Source of the DNA: Solirubrobacterales bacterium | GTDB lineage: Bacteria; Actinomycetota; Thermoleophilia; Solirubrobacterales; Solirubrobacteraceae | Direction of reading: 5' to 3' | Assembly: GCA_027449125.1 (NCBI GenBank) | Contig: DAIDME010000078.1 | Coordinates: forward strand, 45,271-109,270 | DNA length: 64,000 bases | Shown: piece after piece, positions 62,428 through 64,000 of the stretch | How the letters are laid out: every line of letters begins with the position of its first letter | Numbering within the stretch: position 1 is the stretch's first letter | Position numbers and translations under genes: made by a program | The notes under the pieces: model-generated | What the model saw: only the letters and a program-made list of their open reading frames with translations | What the model was told of the DNA's origin: nothing | The model's database searches: none

Positions 62428-62835
62428 CCAATCATCATCCACCGCTCGATCATCGGGACGCTCGAGCGAATGACTGCCCACCTGCTGGAAGTCCACGACG
62501 GTGCCCTCCCGACATGGCTCGCGCCAACACAGGTGCTCGTCCTCCCAGCGGAAGACGACGCCCGTCGCTATGCCGCGGAAGTTAGCAAGCGATTCGTAGA
62601 CGCGGGCCTGCGCGCGGAGATCGACGCGCGGGATGCCACGCTGGGATCGCGCATCCGCGCGGTACATGCGCGCACGGTTCCCTACCTCGCCATAGTCGGG
62701 CAGCGAGAGCAGCAGGACCAGAGCGTGTCAGTGCGCCTGCGCACGGGCCAGCAACTCCCGCCGCTCCCGATCGACGAATTCGTGCAGATGGTTCAGACGG
62801 TCATTCGTTCTCGCGATGCTGACCTCACGCGTTGA
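62428..62835 (+). pseudogene. Threonyl-tRNA synthetase, C-terminal remnant
   Basis: About 135 codons. IIIHRSIIGTLERM then GALPTWLAPTQVLVLPAEDD and RTVPYLAIVGQREQQ match the HGTP anticodon-binding domain of ThrS. The catalytic and editing domains are absent and there is no start codon at the homology border. Codon pattern is more degenerate than the core genes. It could be the tail of a once-acquired second thrS or a duplication of the resident one. Confidence 0.82.
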
Positions 62836-63247
62836 GCCATATGCGTGGACCGCGCTGGAGCGGCAGCCCTGGGAAACCTGCCTGGGCAAGTGGAGAAGTC
62901 AGACAGTTTCAGGGTCTGGCGTTGCCCCGACGCGCACGTCGTCCTCCGCGCCACCGTTCGCGCGCGAGCCCGACAGCTTGGCAAGGGCGGGCGGCGCCCG
63001 ACTCCGACACGACCACGCTCAAGACCTTTGCCGCGTTCTCGTCGCGTACGGCAGACCTAAAGGCTCTCGCGGGCAGGCCCAGCCAGACTGACAGCCGGCG
63101 GGGGCGATCAACTCCGTGCGCATGCGACGACAGCGCTCCGCGTCGCCGGGTTCCCAAGTCTGGGTCAGCGCTCGGCGGCGCTGACAATCGCAAGGCCCTG
63201 ACCACCTCCCCGACGATCAGATCAGACTGAAGTGCAAGGCGTGGCGC
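62836..63247. other. 412-nt stretch without a recognisable gene
   Basis: Several overlapping open frames exist on both strands, none with a family motif, a Shine-Dalgarno or a coding-like residue mix. Probably non-coding or decayed. Confidence 0.5.
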
Positions 63248-63712
63248 CTACGCGTCGAACAGCCCAAGCGATTTGAACTTGAAGGTAGTGAAGTCGTTCA
63301 TCGGCAGCTTCGGGATCTCCGCAGCAGAAAACCAGGCGAGCTCGCTCGTCTCAACGTTGTCAGCTCCGGGCGAACCACCGACGATCCGGGCGTCAAAGAC
63401 GATGTTGACGACCGACACCTCGTCGCCGTTGGGATATCTGATCCGGCAATGCGGGCCGCCGAGCGCCGCTCAGATGCCGCACAGCGCCAGCTCCACGCCC
63501 GCCTCCTCGCGAGCCTCCCGGATGGCGGCCTCCTGAGGTGCCTCGTCGGGTTCGACCATGCCGCCGATCGTCATCCACTCACCAGACAGCGCAGAGCGAG
63601 CAAGCAAGAGTCGTCCGTTCTCGTCCCAAGGAAGCACAGACACTGTCGGCACCAACAACAACTCATGCCCGATCATCGCCCTCATCGAGGTGATGTACTC
63701 CGAACCCGCCAC
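63248..63712 (-). pseudogene. NUDIX hydrolase with one in-frame TGA
   Basis: GTG at 63712. NUDIX box GGMVEPDEAPQEAAIREARE with EEAG after it is intact, then TGA at 63470-63472 in LCGI-stop-AALGGPHCR. The same frame continues without change: RIRYPNGDEVSVVNIVFDA, SELAWFSAAEIPKLP, ending with TAG at 63248. Total 154 codons, the normal length. Either a recent nonsense mutation or readthrough. Confidence 0.82.
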
Positions 63713-63766
63713 GGCTATGATGATAAGCGGCGGGTTGGACAGAGGAGGCGATGGCCGAAACGACTG

Positions 63767-64000
63767 CTAGCTCTGGACCGCGTGCCGCACCTGCTTCCTG
63801 CGCACGACGGCGATACGGGCGGTAGTCCGACAGCGCCTGCTGGGCGCGGATGGCGCGCCATCGTGGCGTCGGCTCGTACTCTGCGTGCTGCACGCGGTCA
63901 CGCCTGGGGATAGCCTCGCGTTGTGAGCCGCGATCGTGAGCAGCGCCTGGAAGGCCTCGCGGTGGGCGACATCGAACTGCGCCTTGGTGTGCCAGAAGAC
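63767..64000 (-). CDS. Partial open frame at the right edge, doubtful
   Basis: 77 codons, open at the window edge, beginning VFWHTKAQFDVAHREAFQAL. The first ~35 residues look protein-like; then composition turns Ser/Arg-rich. A neighbouring frame offers RVQHAEYEPTPRWRAIRAQQ, so a frameshifted gene is possible. No family recognised. Confidence 0.25.
   Translation of the reverse strand, partial: VFWHTKAQFDVAHREAFQALLTIAAHNARLSPGVTACSTQSTSRRHDGAPSAPSRRCRTTARIAVVRRKQVRHAVQS

Overview
High-GC (roughly 70 %) bacterial chromosome, almost certainly an actinobacterium. The housekeeping gene set and order, the GTG/TTG starts, the many 1-4 nt gene overlaps, the HadA/HadB-like dehydratase pair and the CBS-type pyrophosphatase suggest the class Thermoleophilia (Solirubrobacterales or relatives). 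The lineage is an inference from gene content; no rRNA gene is present to confirm it. An mreBCD-PBP2-RodA cluster implies a rod-shaped cell.

Layout. (1) 1-6,720, minus strand: hisIE followed by a complete, tightly overlapping trpE-G-D-C-F-B-A operon; trpA runs off the left edge. (2) 6,747-16,783, minus: a TPR-like/GGDEF protein, era-ybeY-phoH-yqeY, a 326-nt gap with hairpins, prmA-dnaJ-hrcA, a HadB/HadA-like dehydratase pair and a membrane glycosyltransferase-like protein. (3) 16,764-27,110: lepA, a glycosyltransferase and O-antigen-ligase pair, murJ, rpsT (the only plus-strand gene here), holA, a Rossmann-fold LOG-like gene and leuS. (4) 27,175-31,850, plus and minus: a tRNA-Ala(GGC) followed by an accessory islet. 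An imperfect hairpin-containing direct repeat of about 80 bp lies at the tRNA end and again exactly 2,472 bp downstream. Between the copies are a ribbon-helix-helix antitoxin, a vapC with one in-frame TGA whose frame continues into a class A beta-lactamase-like serine hydrolase, and an IS1634-type transposase remnant. Outside the second copy are a truncated epoxide hydrolase, a mazE/mazF pair and an intact vapBC. (5) 31,935-36,053: a two-TM potassium channel with an RCK domain, an unknown protein and an AIM24 protein form an overlapping operon, divergent from a CBS-containing family II pyrophosphatase. (6) 36,082-49,793: rsfS, nadD, proA, proB, obgE, an inverted mscL, rpmA, rplU, RNase G, rodA, PBP2 and mreDCB. 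(7) 49,919-60,152: maf, ndk, a zinc-ribbon membrane protein, a 42-aa membrane peptide, folC, valS, clpX, clpP, tig and a thiolase. (8) 60,217-64,000: a gene graveyard. It holds an internally deleted flavoprotein oxidoreductase, an intact phd/vapC pair, a frameshifted RHH-Doc remnant, a mazF C-terminal remnant abutting a thrS C-terminal remnant, and a NUDIX gene with one in-frame TGA.

Functionally the core blocks make tryptophan, histidine and proline, handle ribosome and proteome quality control (Era, YbeY, LepA, RsfS, ObgE, DnaJ/HrcA, Tig, ClpXP), and build the cell wall (MurJ, MreBCD, PBP2, RodA). The two accessory regions are dominated by toxin-antitoxin modules in different stages of decay. 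The most unusual items are the VapC/serine-hydrolase continuous frame in the tRNA-Ala islet, the shared TACCAT-N6-ATGG start-region motif of two antitoxin genes, the AIM24-unknown-K+ channel operon, and the exact mazF/thrS remnant junction.
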